This document shows, one piece after another, positions 35,274 through 46,110 of a stretch of DNA of 64,000 nt. The stretch is taken from positions 1,364,001 through 1,428,000 of the forward strand of contig PUDQ02000033.1 in assembly GCA_002964805.2 (NCBI GenBank), written 5' to 3'. Positions within the stretch are counted from its first letter, which is position 1. Each line of letters starts with the position of its first letter. The stretch comes from Trametes villosa (Eukaryota > Basidiomycota > Agaricomycetes > Polyporales > Polyporaceae). Position numbers and translations under genes: made by a program. The notes beneath the pieces are model-generated. The model was not told the DNA's origin, did no database searches, and saw nothing but the letters and a program-made list of their open reading frames with translations.

Positions 35274-37339
35274 TCAACCATCCTCCTCCGTCAACGCATC
35301 CACGTCCATCTCCTCCCCAGGGTCAGCCGTACTCGACCTTTCCCGCTCCATCCCGCCATTCATCATCACCGCACCCACATCGACCCTTCCATTCCGCATC
35401 CCCGCGCGCTCGCGCTCGGCGAGGTGGCGGTCGAGTGCAGACTCCCAGCGCGCGGCGCTGTGGAAGAAACGGCGCTTTGTGCCGGGCGCGGGCAGCTCGC
35501 CCGGCGCCCACCCGCACCCGAGGTCGTAGTAGCCGTTCCCGCCCTCCTCGAGCCGCGGGACGTCGAAGCATTCGCCGGTGAGCAGGCTCATGCGTGTCTT
35601 CCCGCGGCGCGCGGTGGACGCACGTGTGCGGCGTGCGGCGAGGGAGGTGTCGGAGTCGTACTCGGAGTCGGAGTCGGACTGGGCGCGGCTTTCTTGGAGG
35701 TTGTAGACGAAGCGGGCGTGCTCTAGGGGGGGAGGGGGAGAAGTAGGTTGGACTAGGGTGCGCGGGTGTTAGCGGAGGGTACTCACGGGCGAGTGTCTCG
35801 TCTAGGGCGTCTAGAGGAGCTTGCTCGTATGCGTCTCCGACACCTAGGTGTTCGGCTACGCTTTCTCTTGGCACGTCTTGCAGTCCAACTGAGGGAGCTG
35901 GGCGCAACTCCGAAAGATAGCGCAGAGCAGTCTCGCTGCAGTCCGTCAAACGTAAGCATACTTCGACGGTCACGCGAACAGAGCCTAACTCACCGCACTC
36001 GGTCTAGTGAACCGTCTTTCATGTTCATGTCGTCCATATTGCTGGCGGGAACTTCTAACCGATATCGCGGACCGAACCACTCGAAGTACTCGTTCCAGGG
36101 CATGTTGAGGTCGATGTCGTCCTCGATGCCCAGTGCGCAGGCGGTCTCATACGTCCATGTCCGAGCGACGTTCTTGACCGTATATCCACCGCCGCCGAGC
36201 AACATCAGAGGGATGTTCTTTTTGCGGATGTACTGCACACAGCTCGCGTGGCCCTGCATCGTCAAATTCAGACAGCCGAGCTTGTCGCCGGAGAGCGAGT
36301 CGGCGCCGCACTGCAGGACGATGGCAGACGGTTGGAAGACCTCGAGGATCTTGTCAATGACCTGGATCCCGCAGCAAACGTGAGTTCAGTCCTGATGGGC
36401 AGCACATCAGTCCCCGCGCCTGGGCCTGGAGGGAGGATGGCTATGCGGCGAAGGTGTACGCACCGGCTCAAACACGCTCTTGTACGCCTCGTCCGTGACG
36501 CCGTCTTTTAGCGGGACGTTCACGGCGTACCCCCGCCCCTTCCCTCTACCCCTATCGTCCAGCGTACCTGTCCCGGGGAAGTACTCGCCAAACTTGTGGA
36601 AGGAGCAGGTCATGACGCGATTTGTGGTATAGAACGCTTCCTCGACGCCGTCCCCGTGGTGGCAGTCAATGTCAATATACAGGACGCGCGGGACGGTTCG
36701 TAGCATCTCGAGTATGGCCAGTACGATGTCGTTTATGTAGCAGAAGCCTGAGGCCTCGCGCTTCTTCGCGTGGTGGAGCCCGCCGGCCCAGTTGATAGCA
36801 ATATCCGTCTGGCCGTTCATAAGACGTTTGGCGGCGGCTGCGCGAGCGATGTTGAGGGGCCACTGAGCATGGACAAGACGCAGGACGTACCTAGTGAACC
36901 ACCGGCGGATATCGAACAGAACTCGAACACACCATCGAAAGCCGGGTTATCCTCTCCCACTAGAAAGCGCGACCCTTGGTAGGTCAACTGCTGCGCGTTC
37001 TCCGGCGTGACTCGCGACAGGAAGTGTACGTATTCGTCGGTGTGAAACCTGGTCATTGTTTCCGCGGAGGCGCGTTTTGCTCTCTATGGATGCGCACAGT
37101 GCATCAGAAAGTAGACATTGAGCAAGAAATGCGGTACTCACAAGAACGTGCATCTTGGGGAGCATGTCGTACGCGGTGAGGAGTTCGTGCGTCAACCGCA
37201 TGCGTTGCGGCTTCATGGGATGTGAGAGGCCATAGGTGAAGGCGCCGACGTCCGCTGTATGCGCTGTGTGAGTAGATGCGACGCGCATATATTGGGAGCA
37301 CGTACGGTCGTAGTAGTATGTGACGCGCCGTTTGGACAT
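35274..37339 (-). CDS. HOS2: Class I histone deacetylase, HOS2 type
   Basis: Zn-dependent lysine deacetylase acting on histone tails in the nucleus; HOS2 is the catalytic subunit of the yeast Set3 complex. It starts at ATG 37339 ([11 protein letters not shown], spliced to [20 protein letters not shown]) and ends at TGA 35274. Catalytic landmarks are complete: [20 protein letters not shown] (active-site His pair), [20 protein letters not shown] (Zn ligands), [26 protein letters not shown] and [18 protein letters not shown] (catalytic Tyr). [17 protein letters not shown] matches the HOS2 subgroup better than RPD3. After the domain the protein has an acidic, Ser-rich extension ([14 protein letters not shown]) and a C-terminus [13 protein letters not shown]. 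About seven exons with short introns. It diverges from the gene at 37602 across 262 bp. Confidence 0.94.
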
Positions 37340-37601
37340 GGCTGGACGCTGTGGGGGCCGGGCTCAAGCCTGCGTCGGCGCCGCCGCACTCGCCGTCCTC
37401 CTGAAGGGCAGATTAGACGCCCAGTGAAACCCAAAGACCGCCGCCGGGCCGCGGCATCCCGGAGCGTCATTGACCGCCGATCGCGGTGTTCGCGCGTCCT
37501 CGTCCGCTCTCGTCCGCTCTCCCACCGCGTCCTGGTCCTCCCTCCTGCCTCGTTTCTCTCCAGCTCGTCTGTAGTCACCGCAATAGTCAGGTTGCTAAAT
37601 T
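37340..37601. promoter_or_regulatory. Divergent promoter between HOS2 and the 37602 gene
   Basis: 262 bp between divergent ATGs, so transcription of both genes must start here. It includes a pyrimidine-rich tract (CTCGTCCGCTCTCGTCCGCT near 37500-37520), itself a short direct repeat. Confidence 0.5.
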
Positions 37602-38343
37602 ATGGGATCAGCGGCTTCAAAGCCTGCACGCAAGCTGGCCAGGACACCTCCAACATGGGCAGGCGCAAGAGCACCCAATGTTGCAGAACAGGCACCCTCA
37701 AGACCAACCATGCCTCTCGCCAGCGAGACTAAGACAGAGGGTGGGCCGCGAGACAGCAGAACACAGGAGTGTAGCTTACGCGTACCCAAAGAAATCATGA
37801 AGGACTCGAGTGACTCCCATCTGGCGAACTTGCAGAAGCTGGGGCAAGTGCAGGTAGACCACCACATGCGAACCATCAAGCCGGTATGTGCTCTTTGTAT
37901 CAACTCAGTCCCCTACTCTACAATGTTACTGCTTGCTAGGCGGCGGACCGGGCGCAACACCTCTTCAAATCACGTCTGCTTTCGGAGGATCAAGCACGTT
38001 CCGGGCAGCCTCCCCACAATCACCTAGTAGGCGCGTCACTCACCGAACTTCTCGAGGAGAGAAAATATGCTTCAACACCGAGTGTTCTGGAGGAGCTCCC
38101 GAAGAAGTACGGTATTGATCGAGACAAGCTAGAACGCCTGGCGCGTTACGTGAACAGCCCGAGCGTACACCCGGACTCAGTGAAGAGATGGGTCAGCGAG
38201 GACGGCGTAGAACACGCGACAATGCTGGTGAGCATAGCATTTACACCATGAGTTTCTTCAGCACATCTCACAGCCTGTCACAGGCTTCCTGGATCAATCC
38301 CAAGGTCGAGGTAGAAAAGCCGTTGCTCGGGTCGGGTCGCTGA
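37602..38343 (+). CDS. Conserved small protein with N-myristoylation signal
   Basis: Three exons (37602..37883, 37940..38227, 38284..38343) give 209 residues, all junctions phase 0. The N-terminus MGSAASKPARKL has Gly2 and Ser6, the consensus for N-myristoyltransferase, followed by basic residues; I infer membrane association. The middle has short conserved-looking blocks (HLANLQKLGQVQVDHHM; AADRAQHLFKSRLLSE; ASLTELLEER) and a C-terminal helical part (LPKKYGIDRDKLERLARYVN; HPDSVKRWVSEDG). It ends ASWINPKVEVEKPLLGSGR. No catalytic motif is seen. The intact three-exon structure supports a real gene; function unknown. It shares a short divergent promoter with HOS2. Confidence 0.8.
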
Positions 38344-38561
38344 GCTATGTGATACAGCGTGTTACACTTACCCTCTAGTGCGCGTGGCGGCTGTCGACCT
38401 TGCCTTTTACACGCATACATCCGACCCCTCCGATATCCAAACGTATACTTAATGACGAGAGTGGCTGCGATACAGTTCTCAGCACAGTCGCAATGTCCTA
38501 ATATTCCCCTATATATCACACAATACTTATAGTCCGCCCGGTATACAACTCGCCCATCCAG

Positions 38562-39444
38562 CTACGCCGTCCGTGACATAGGCAGCACTTCCTCCCCGTT
38601 CTTCCCCGACTCGGTCGTACTAGTTTGACCGCGCTTCCCAAACAAGCGGTTCTTCAGCAATCCCAGCGCAGTCAACACCACCTCTCCGGCAACCCCCGCC
38701 ATAGCCGCGTGAAGAGGGTCCAGGACAATGAACTCGGCGTTGTCGCTGCCGGCCTCTATGAGCCAGAAGATTGTGCAACCGATAGGCCCGGCGGAGAGTC
38801 GCGGCGCGTACTTCATGAACAGCAGCGCGTACCGGTTCTTGGGCGTGATGCGCTTGATGAACTCGTTCGCGGGCGCCGCGCTGCCCTCCAGCACGGTGCG
38901 GTCGAACGTGAGCGGGAAGGAGAGGAGGAAGACGACGAAGGGCGGGAGGTTGACGACGAACGCGCCGATGCCCGCGAAGATCATCGTGTTGTCGAGCCCG
39001 CACTCGGCAAAGGAGTTGTCGATCCAGGTGGGGACGGTGTAGCGGAGGACGAGGTGCCCGAAGACGACGGTGAACCAGTGCGAGAGCGCGATGAACCAGG
39101 AGGCGAGCATGACCACGAAGATGAGCATGAGGACGAGGAGGCAGAGCTTCCCCGCGCGTCGCAGGGCCTCGAGCACCCGTGGGTACGTATCCTCGAGTCT
39201 CTCGCCCGCCTGGGCTTGGAGCCGTCTTCCGAGTGTCGTGAGACGCTCCAAGGGAGAAGCACTGGGGGCGGAGGTGCCGGGTCCACTGGGATGCGGGCTG
39301 GACTCTGAGCGACCTGTGGCGTCGTCGGCTTTCAGAGTCGGCTGGAGAAGCACTTCCTCCAATCCTGCTTCTACATCTGGTAACAGTGTGTGAGCGTCAC
39401 GAGTTCCTATGTAAGTAGGGAGTTCACTCACCTTTCTTATCCAT
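38562..39444 (-). CDS. Multi-span membrane protein of unknown function
   Basis: Two exons: a 13-nt first exon 39444..39432 (MDKK plus one base) and 39376..38562, giving 275 residues. The small first exon is favoured because an alternative frame through the intron begins only at a non-ATG codon. The N-terminal 80 residues are soluble (DVEAGLEEVLLQPTLK; ERLTTLGRRLQAQAGERLED). Then come about four hydrophobic segments: LCLLVLMLIFVVMLASWFIA; the region around LSHWFTVVFGHLVLRY; MIFAGIGAFVVNLPPFVVFL; and a C-terminal pair around PIGCTIFWLIEAGS and LDPLHAAMAGVAGEVVLTAL. It ends with a basic Ser/Thr-rich tail. The LDPLHA motif and surrounding layout recur in the interrupted gene at 40042-40968, so the two are probably relatives. 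No transporter or enzyme family recognised. Confidence 0.8.
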
Positions 39445-40041
39445 TCGTGAGGTTAGCAGCTTCCCCCGCACTCGGCGGGGTTGTATGAAACCACGTGGGG
39501 CCGGGAAGGCTGTCGAAAAGGCCCTTAGAGGATCGTGGATTTACTGGCGCCGCAATATGACTCGAATGCAACTCTCCGACAACTAAGAAATCGTCAAGCT
39601 CTGAGGAGGTGGTGGTGGTCGAGCAGCAGCTTCGGAACCGCGACGTTCAGGCACATATCGGAGAGAGCACAGCCACACAAGGCTGCGCCGGTTCAAACTT
39701 TCGGCAGCCTCCGACGGCGGGCAGCGGGCGCACATCCTTCATGCTCTTCTCTCCGAGTCTCCGTTGTACTTGGTTTTTCTTTCTGTTAGAAACTAGCTGC
39801 CGAAACCACGGGGAGCAATTCCGAAAGGACAGAGTATGGGCCATAGTACGGACTCAGACACGTCGAGCGGGCGTATCGCCGAGGAACATGTTCCCATGAA
39901 TATATGTAGATCGACTGCGACGCAGCCTTCTCTGGAGGGACTGCTCTTCCTGCGGCGGCCACTACCCCCTCACCCTCTCAACCACTCCTTCTCAGGTACG
40001 CATATGACATCTCATCGTTCTCAATGCCTCAGCCTGGCTAG
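39445..40041. other. Intergenic / possible 5' UTR intron
   Basis: 597 bp between the divergent membrane-protein genes. An ATG at 39836 opens a 53-codon frame ending near a GTACGC donor at about 39996 and a CAG just before 40032, but splicing it does not continue the frame of the ATG at 40042. I treat this as possible leader sequence with a 5' UTR intron. Confidence 0.4.
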
Positions 40042-40968
40042 ATGGCTCACGTGGAGGCTTCTATGCAGATGGAGACGAATCGCCCTCCGACGTCGCTTGA
40101 ACCCTCCGCCACTGAACATGGGAGCAAGAGCGATCCGTGCCTCGAGCCAGAGGAGAACTGGGCGGGCACCCGTCCGCGCCCCGGCAGGCCGGTGGGCCTC
40201 ATGGTGGTGCTCTACTCGGTACTATTCTTCGCGGCGGCATACAACGTGATACAAATCACCCTGGCCACCCTCGTCGCCCACTTTCTCCTCGCCCACATAA
40301 CGCCGCACCATCTAGATCCCACCGGAGCGTTCTCTACGGCAAGCTACACGGCAACGGTCGGACTCTCGCTCATCGGCACGTCTCTCGCCCTCACTCCCTA
40401 CGCTCTCCAAGCAGCATACGTGTGCTTCATGGCGAGCCGCGGGGCTCGCCGTCCCGCTAGTGCGCGTCCAACCCCGGCTATACGCTCCCGCTGGCCATCT
40501 GCGAAGCAGGCCATGCACGCGCTCCTGGTGGCATCGTCCGGTTCCCTCGGATCCGTCATATACTGTGCCCACCAGACGTTAGGCGAAGCGATGGACCCCT
40601 AGGCTAGGGGTTAGACGAGCGTCTATGCTCAAAAAGGCAGGTCATATACCATATAAGGCAGGTCACCTGCCATAAAAGGAAATCGACCGAGGCCTCGGGG
40701 ACAGGGGACATCGCCTAACGTCTGGTGGGCACAGTACCGCTCGTTGTGGTGCCCTCAGCTGGACCAATGCGACGCTTTGGATCCCCTGCATGCTCTCGTC
40801 ATCGTTGTCGCAGGTAGGCTACTGATCAGTGGATACCGACTCGTCCGGCATAGGCATGGTGCTGAAGACGTGTCGGACGAGCTGGAGGCACTTGCCCAGG
40901 AGCAGCTGGAGATGGGGGAGGGTTCGGCGCAGAAGATCGCGGGTGCTAGAGAAGGCAGTAGCGTTTAG
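40042..40968 (+). pseudogene. Membrane-protein gene interrupted by a TA-flanked inverted-repeat element
   Basis: Starts at ATG 40042 (MAHVEASMQMETNRPPTSLE). It encodes three hydrophobic segments (GLMVVLYSVLFFAAAYNVIQ; YTATVGLSLIGTSLALTPYA; MHALLVASSGSLGSVIY). At 40561 it runs into an inverted-repeat element and meets a stop at 40600..40602, so as read it gives 186 residues ending CAHQTLGEAMDP. After the element (40735 on) the same frame continues as YRSLWCPQLDQCDALDPLHA, LVIVVAGRLLISGYRLV and a soluble tail to TAG 40966..40968. That second half resembles the end of the neighbouring membrane protein (LDPLHAAMAGVAGEVVL). So the sequence shows one gene split by an insertion. Whether the short form is still made and functional is unknown. 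Confidence 0.7.
40561..40736. mobile_element. 172-bp MITE-like element with TA target-site duplication (Tc1/mariner-like)
   Basis: Perfect inverted repeats: CTGTGCCCACCAGACGTTAG and four more bases starting at 40563, with the exact reverse complement ending at 40734. A TA dinucleotide flanks each end (40561-40562 and 40735-40736), the target-site duplication typical of Tc1/mariner elements. The interior (about 124 bp) is non-coding and contains a direct repeat of AAGGCAGGTCA at about 40634 and 40657. Too short to encode a transposase, hence non-autonomous. Confidence 0.8.
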
Positions 40969-41081
40969 TGTCTGTATTCCGACTTACTTGGGGTAGCGAG
41001 TGCATGCTCTGGAATTTGCGACAGGATTGGCGAACATCGAAGTCACAATGTACTGCACAAAGAGGGCAAAGACGGCAAAAA

Positions 41082-41171
41082 TCCTTCGAACCGGGATCGA
41101 ACCAGTGACCTTGGGATGCCTTGGGTTAACCTATTACAGTCCCACGCTCTTCCAACTGAGCTATCGAAGGA
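41082..41171 (-). tRNA. tRNA-Tyr (GUA) with intron
   Basis: Read on the minus strand, the gene begins TCCTTCGATAGCTCAGTTGG and ends GGTTCGATCCCGGTTCGAAG plus GA. The acceptor stem TCCTTCG/CGAAGGA pairs over all seven positions. D-arm (TAGCTCAGTTGG) and T-arm (CTGGTTCGATCCCGG) are canonical. The anticodon loop CTGTAA carries GTA, giving Tyr. An intron of about 16-18 nt (around AGGTTAACCCAAGG) sits just 3' of the anticodon, between stem halves GGGA and TCCC. Nuclear tRNA-Tyr genes usually contain an intron, which is removed by the tRNA splicing endonuclease. CCA is not encoded, as expected. Confidence 0.95.
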
Positions 41172-41404
41172 TGAATGTCTGCTATCCGTAAATACTCATA
41201 TCCCACTTGCCTATGGCGTCCCGGGGCATCCGGATGCGACAGCCAATCGCCGACGCGACGTTTCGGAGCGCTCATGCGAGTTTCCGCTGCGCGCCTGTGC
41301 AATCCTCTTGACGTCCTCGTCAGTACTGCAGCAGTACGGCGAACTCTCTGGTCTCTACCCATCTACCGTGTGCATCTCAGACGGATCTCCAGCTTCCTGG
41401 CGCT

Positions 41405-43559
41405 ATGCTACGAGGAGCTGCAAGAACCACAGCGTCTAGTCGCGTCGCTGGCCGGAGGCTCTTCTCGCAAACTGGTCGTGCTTCGCGCCCGCGGACTACT
41501 CTTGCTTTGGCTTCCGCATCTGCTTCCGTGGTTGCCGCAGGCAGCCTGTGGTACGCGGTAAATGTGCGGGATGCCATACACAATGACGCGCCGTCGGCCT
41601 CGGAGGCCCCGCTTAAGGGGGCGGCCGGAAGGGCGAGGAGTGTGGATGCTGAGTTGACCACCCTTGTGTGGGGTACCAACAAGTGAGCATGTATGGCTGC
41701 GACGCGTATATGCGTGTACTAACCGTTTTCAAGGACGCATATACTGGAGGATGACCTTCCCGAGTCTGTCCGAGTACCGACACCCTCTGAATGGTTTGAC
41801 AATGTCGCACTGAGAGACCTGGCGCTGCACGAGCAGCACGCCGCATGCGTCGACGCACGAGGGGATGTCTATCAGTGGGGCGACGGGTTCTTTGGCAGCG
41901 AGCCAGGGTCGTCCCATGCGAAACCACGCCTTACGCTTCGAGGAAAGGTATGTGTATCACAGAATGCGGGAACATACACAATGCTCAAACCAACCCTGCC
42001 ATGCCAGAACATCATCCAGCTGCAGCTGACGGGCTCGCGTGTCTTCGCGCTGTCTGCTTCCGGGAAGATATACGTTCTCGCTTCGCGTCAGGCCGACCAG
42101 GCCCTCCCCGCCGGCGCGCCAACTCCCGCGAGCACGCCCTGGTGGGGCACAGGCTGGCTCTGGGGCGAGGAAGAGGAGGTCGACTTTGCCGAGATCTCTC
42201 CCAACGAGAGCCTAAAGCGCGGCGAGCGGTACGTTCCCCCTGCCCCTACTCACCGCATCGGCGGAGGACTCACTCTGCCCGGCAGGTTCGTGCAAATTTC
42301 CGCGGGGACGGACCACATGCTGGCGGTGACGTCCGCCGGCCGCACGTTCGCGCACCCCATCACGCTCGCCGCGAACTCGCACGGGCAGCTCGGGTTCCGC
42401 AAGTGCGACGTGCCCGCCCCCGCCGACCTCGCGCACCTCCACCTCCCGCACAAGCACGCGCGCGTCGCGCTCGAGCTCACGCCCAAGTCCATCGCGGACC
42501 CGTACGCGAAGTCGAGCCCCGCCATCCGCCCTGCGGGCTCGGCCGCGCGGAATACTGAGGCCCTTGTGGGCAAGGACGCGGTCGCTGCTGGGCTGGACGA
42601 TGCGAATATTCGGTTCTCTGATAGGCTGTTTGAGGTGCCGGCGCTCAAGGGGGTGAAGGTGGACCGCGTAGCGACTGGAGGCCGGAGTAGCTTCGTGAAG
42701 ACCTCGACGGGGAAGGTCCTCGGCTGGGGCGCGAACGACTTCGGGTAGGCACACCCACCCCCGAACGTGTGTTATGACAAGTACTGAGATACAGCTCGAA
42801 TTACAGGCAAATCGGGCTAGGGGGGAACGTGACGCTCGAGACCATCACCGTGCCTACTGAGGTCATCCTATGGCGATCGACGCCCGCGACAATGCGGACG
42901 ACGTGCGTCGACATCTTTGCCGGTAGGTGCTCAGTATGCTCGTTTTAGCCGACGGGTTCGCTCACGTGTGCGCAGGCGGCGACCTGACGATGTTCGAGGT
43001 CGAACGCTCGGATGGCTCGGGAATGCCGTACATCGACGTGCTCTCGTGTGGGAACGGGCAATATGGGGGCCTAGGCAACGCACTTTACAGTAACGCTCAG
43101 AGCAGCCCCGTCCGTGCCAAGAACGTCAGCGGGCTGTACGAATGTGAGCAGCTTCGACGTCCACCCTTTAGATGCGGTGTTGACGTGCGTGATTGCACAG
43201 ACAGCGAACTTGCGAAGAACCTGCAGCCCATCGTGCCGGAAACGATCTCCATCTCGCCCACGGGCCACGTTCTGCTCACGCTCGACACCCGGACGCACTC
43301 GGGCCCTGGCGGGGGCGGGAAGGACGTGGTGGTGTGGGGTGCGAACTTCGAGTACCAGCTCGGGAACGGGAAGCGGGGGAGCGTGCCGACGCCGACGGTG
43401 CTGCACACGCCCGGCGGCGAGCGGTTCATGCTGCAGCGGAAGCGGGCGCGGGAGGTGCGGGACCTGCAGGGGCGGGTGTGGAAGACGGGCGTGGAGGTCG
43501 AGCAGCGCGCGGTGGCGGGGTGGAACAACTCGGTCGTGTACTGGCGGATCTGCTCGTAG
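41405..43559 (+). CDS. FMP25: FMP25-like mitochondrial RCC1-repeat protein
   Basis: Multi-exon gene, ATG 41405 to TAG 43557..43559. The N-terminus is a typical mitochondrial presequence (MLRGAARTTASSRVAGRRLF) followed by one membrane segment (LALASASASVVAAGSLWYAV). RCC1-type beta-propeller units follow: TTLVWGTNK; CVDARGDVYQWGDGFFG; VFALSASGKIYVLA; RFVQISAGTDHMLAVTSAGR; STGKVLGWGANDFG with QIGLGGNVTLE; IDVLSCGNGQYGGLGNALYS; HVLLTLDTRTHSGPGG; and VVVWGANFEYQLGNGKRGS. Yeast Fmp25 is an inner-membrane protein needed to assemble the cytochrome bc1 complex (complex III) around the Rieske subunit; I infer the same role. A short intron at about 42231-42285 removes a stretch that would otherwise break the propeller. 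Intact. Confidence 0.88.
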
Positions 43560-44103
43560 TGCGGTTCGTGAGATGTATCGCAGGCGCGGACAGGCCGTTC
43601 CCGCGGTCGGCCAGTGCGGGCTGCAATCGGATTGGCAGGGGCTTGCCTATTGTTACAACGCGCGCGGAAGCAGAGTGCACTGAGAGACCGCAGGGGGCAG
43701 GCAGTGCCCCGCGCAACGCGCCGTGGATCTGCCAGTGCCAGTGCGAGGGCGAGCACTGGGAAAACGTGCGGACCGCGGCGGGGCCTATCGGCGGACGCAT
43801 CACCCGCGGGTACTAAAGCGGCGGCGGCGTTCCCCTCCGCGCACTCCTCATGTCCTGACCGCCATCCGCCAGCCGTTCTCGTCTGCCTCGCGCACAAGCC
43901 CCCGTCCTTCAAGTTCCCTCCTCGAGGCACTCTGGTTTCAAGCTGGCCTGATCCCCCGTGCCCTCGTGTCTTGCCGCGCAACATTCCTATCTCCACCCCG
44001 CTCGCACCCTTATAGCCCGGCCCCCCGACCCCGCACCGTTCCCTCCCTTTCCCTGCCCTTCTCTTCACGCCCGCAGCTGGTTCTCACCCGCAGGCACGCC
44101 GCG
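43560..44103. promoter_or_regulatory. Intergenic with CT-rich leader
   Basis: 544 bp between the FMP25 stop and the next ATG. The right half (43840-44100) is very pyrimidine-rich (CCCTCCCTTTCCCTGCCCTT), fitting a fungal promoter/5' leader. A long open frame covers it on the plus strand but begins at a doubtful position and is better read as untranslated leader. Confidence 0.5.
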
Positions 44104-45221
44104 ATGTCCTCGCCCCTCCGCGCGCTCTCCCCGGGCTCCTCGCTCTCCTCGTACGACTACTTCTCCTCGCACTCGCGCAGCGCGTCCCGGGACTTGTCCT
44201 CTGGGGATTCAGATGAGTCCTACGGCACGGTCTCCGACGACGTCTCCTCGGACGACGAGATCGTGCTATCCTTCTCCGACATCTCCGCCCTCGATGTGCG
44301 CTCGCAGCGCGGCGACGTCCCGCTCACCCCGGGCGTATTCTCGGACGATGAGTTCGTGATCATGAGCCGGCCCCGCACCCCGCGCGAGGACGACCTTGTA
44401 ACCTCCTTCTCCGCCCTCTCCGTCGCCGCGCGGTCCTCCCAGCGATCTGGTGCATCGGGGAGCAGCAGCCCCGCGTCGTCCAAGAGCTCGCGGAGGCGCG
44501 TCAAGAAGAAGCGGGCAGCGGCATCCGCCCCTGACAACGGCATTCCCGCAGTAAAGCCGAGTCCGTCCAAGGCAATTGCGAAGCCCTCCCAGGAGTCGGC
44601 CAAGCCCCAGAGCCCGTCCAAGGCGAGGAGAAAGGCGAAGCGGGCCGCTGCGCGCGAGCCGGGCTCTCCGCGCATTGCGGGCCTCGGCGACCGGCCCATC
44701 GTGGACGATGTTTCGGAGGCGGGGTCGGAGTACCCTGCGGTGTACCTCCCGCCTGCGGTGTATAAGAGCGCGCAGACCTATGTCTCATCGTACGTTCGTC
44801 CACTCTGACTATGGCATCGCCGATTAACGGGAAGCGTATCGTTGCTAGGGTCTTGTCCGGGGACCCGTCCACCAAGGCGGGCGTCCCGAAGCTCGCATTC
44901 CTCCAAGCCCTGATCATCGAGCTCGGCCTCTACCCCGCCGTACCCGCATCGACATCGGCCGCGCCGTCGCCATCCTCGTTCTTCTCCCTCCCCTCGCTGC
45001 CGAACTCGCTGCGCGCCGCGAAGGCGCTGCTGAAGTCGCAGGTGTTCATGAACGTGCGCGACTACCTCGCCGTGCGCTCGCAGGGCGTCGAGGCGCTGCG
45101 CGAGGTCATGCACCCGAGCCGCTCCGCGCTCCTGCGCGATATCCGCGGCGGGCGCAAGGCGCCGGTCAAGTCCGTCAAGGAGAGCGGCCTCGGTGTCCTC
45201 CTTGTGACGTGCTACCGGTGA
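44104..45221 (+). CDS. Disordered Ser/Lys-rich protein with C-terminal conserved-looking domain, unknown function
   Basis: Two exons, 44104..44789 and 44849..45221, separated by a 59-bp GTACGT...TAG intron and joined in frame; 352 residues. The two parts could be mistaken for separate genes, but the intron restores a single reading frame (AQTYVSSVLSGDPSTKAG). The N-terminal 225 residues are disordered and Ser-rich with an acidic patch (DDVSSDDEIVLSFSD) and two basic clusters (KSSRRRVKKKRAAA; KARRKAKRAAARE) that could be nuclear signals. The C-terminal part looks folded and helical: LAFLQALIIELGLYPA; LRAAKALLKSQVFMNVRDYL; SQGVEALREVMHPSRSALLR; and ends ESGLGVLLVTCYR. No family recognised; nuclear location is inferred from the basic clusters. 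Confidence 0.78.
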
Positions 45222-46110
45222 CCACCCGACGATTACGCCCATTCGGAGGGTTTGGACCTCCCTCTCGCAGCTCTCGGAGCTCGATATTCGATGAGCTACC
45301 CCCGTAATCCGTCTCTGTCCATAGACTCCCGTTCATGATCTCCCCGCCAACGCCCCGTAATCCCTTCGTTCCTTGCCCCTGCATCTATGACCACGCCCCT
45401 TCATTGCATCCCCCGCTTCCCTCTCATCACACCTCTTGCGGGGCGCGGGCAGACCAGCCGCCCGCCGCCCGTGTACCATACTGTACCACCACCCCAACCC
45501 CGCACGCCGCCGCACCCTGAATCTGCTTCGTGTACGTACTTCTAGCTTGTGTATCTGTCTGCTCTTTCCCGCGCGCTTCCCTTCCCCACGTACCCCACCC
45601 CGCATCCAGGTACAACGCTCGCTCTCCGATGTTTGTCGGTGATTCGTCCTGCCCCTCATTGAATTTGCGTAGAATGTACGATATAGCGGTGACCACATCA
45701 AATTGATCGAGATATCCTCCTGCTGCGTACGCGTGTGCATCATAACCTCGCCCTCTAATAGCCTCTAGCTGATCGTGGGATGGAAACCACAATTGATTGT
45801 TTCGTGTCCAAAGCTTGTTAGGCTGTGGCTGACGGACGGAAGATAGCCTGTGGTCGTGCCGGAACGTTGGATAGCAATGTGTAGTCCACACAACACAACT
45901 CGCAAGTAGCATCCGGACTAATGAGATGTCCGCCACACTCCCTACATTAAGCACAGAGTACGACAAAACACCAGTAGAGAGGAACGCGGATAGGACGAAG
46001 GATACGGTAAATTTGGGTATACAAGATCATCGGCGTCAGCCGCCGCAAACTGTCAGCCGCCGCAACGATCTATGTCGCGCGCGGGAGACCGTTGCGGAAC
46101 GTTGCGCCGC
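45222..46110. other. Convergent 3' flanks, nothing recognised
   Basis: 889 bp between two convergent stops. Open frames occur on both strands (e.g. minus 45427-45966) but are low-complexity or lack conserved motifs. Confidence 0.5.

Noticed and set aside
39836..39995. 53-codon ATG frame upstream of the interrupted membrane-protein gene
   Set aside because: No splice option carries it in frame into the downstream exon; treated as leader.
43723..44103. Upstream extension of the 44104 gene on an open frame
   Set aside because: The segment is pyrimidine-rich leader sequence and lacks conserved-looking residues; the ATG at 44104 begins the Ser-rich protein.
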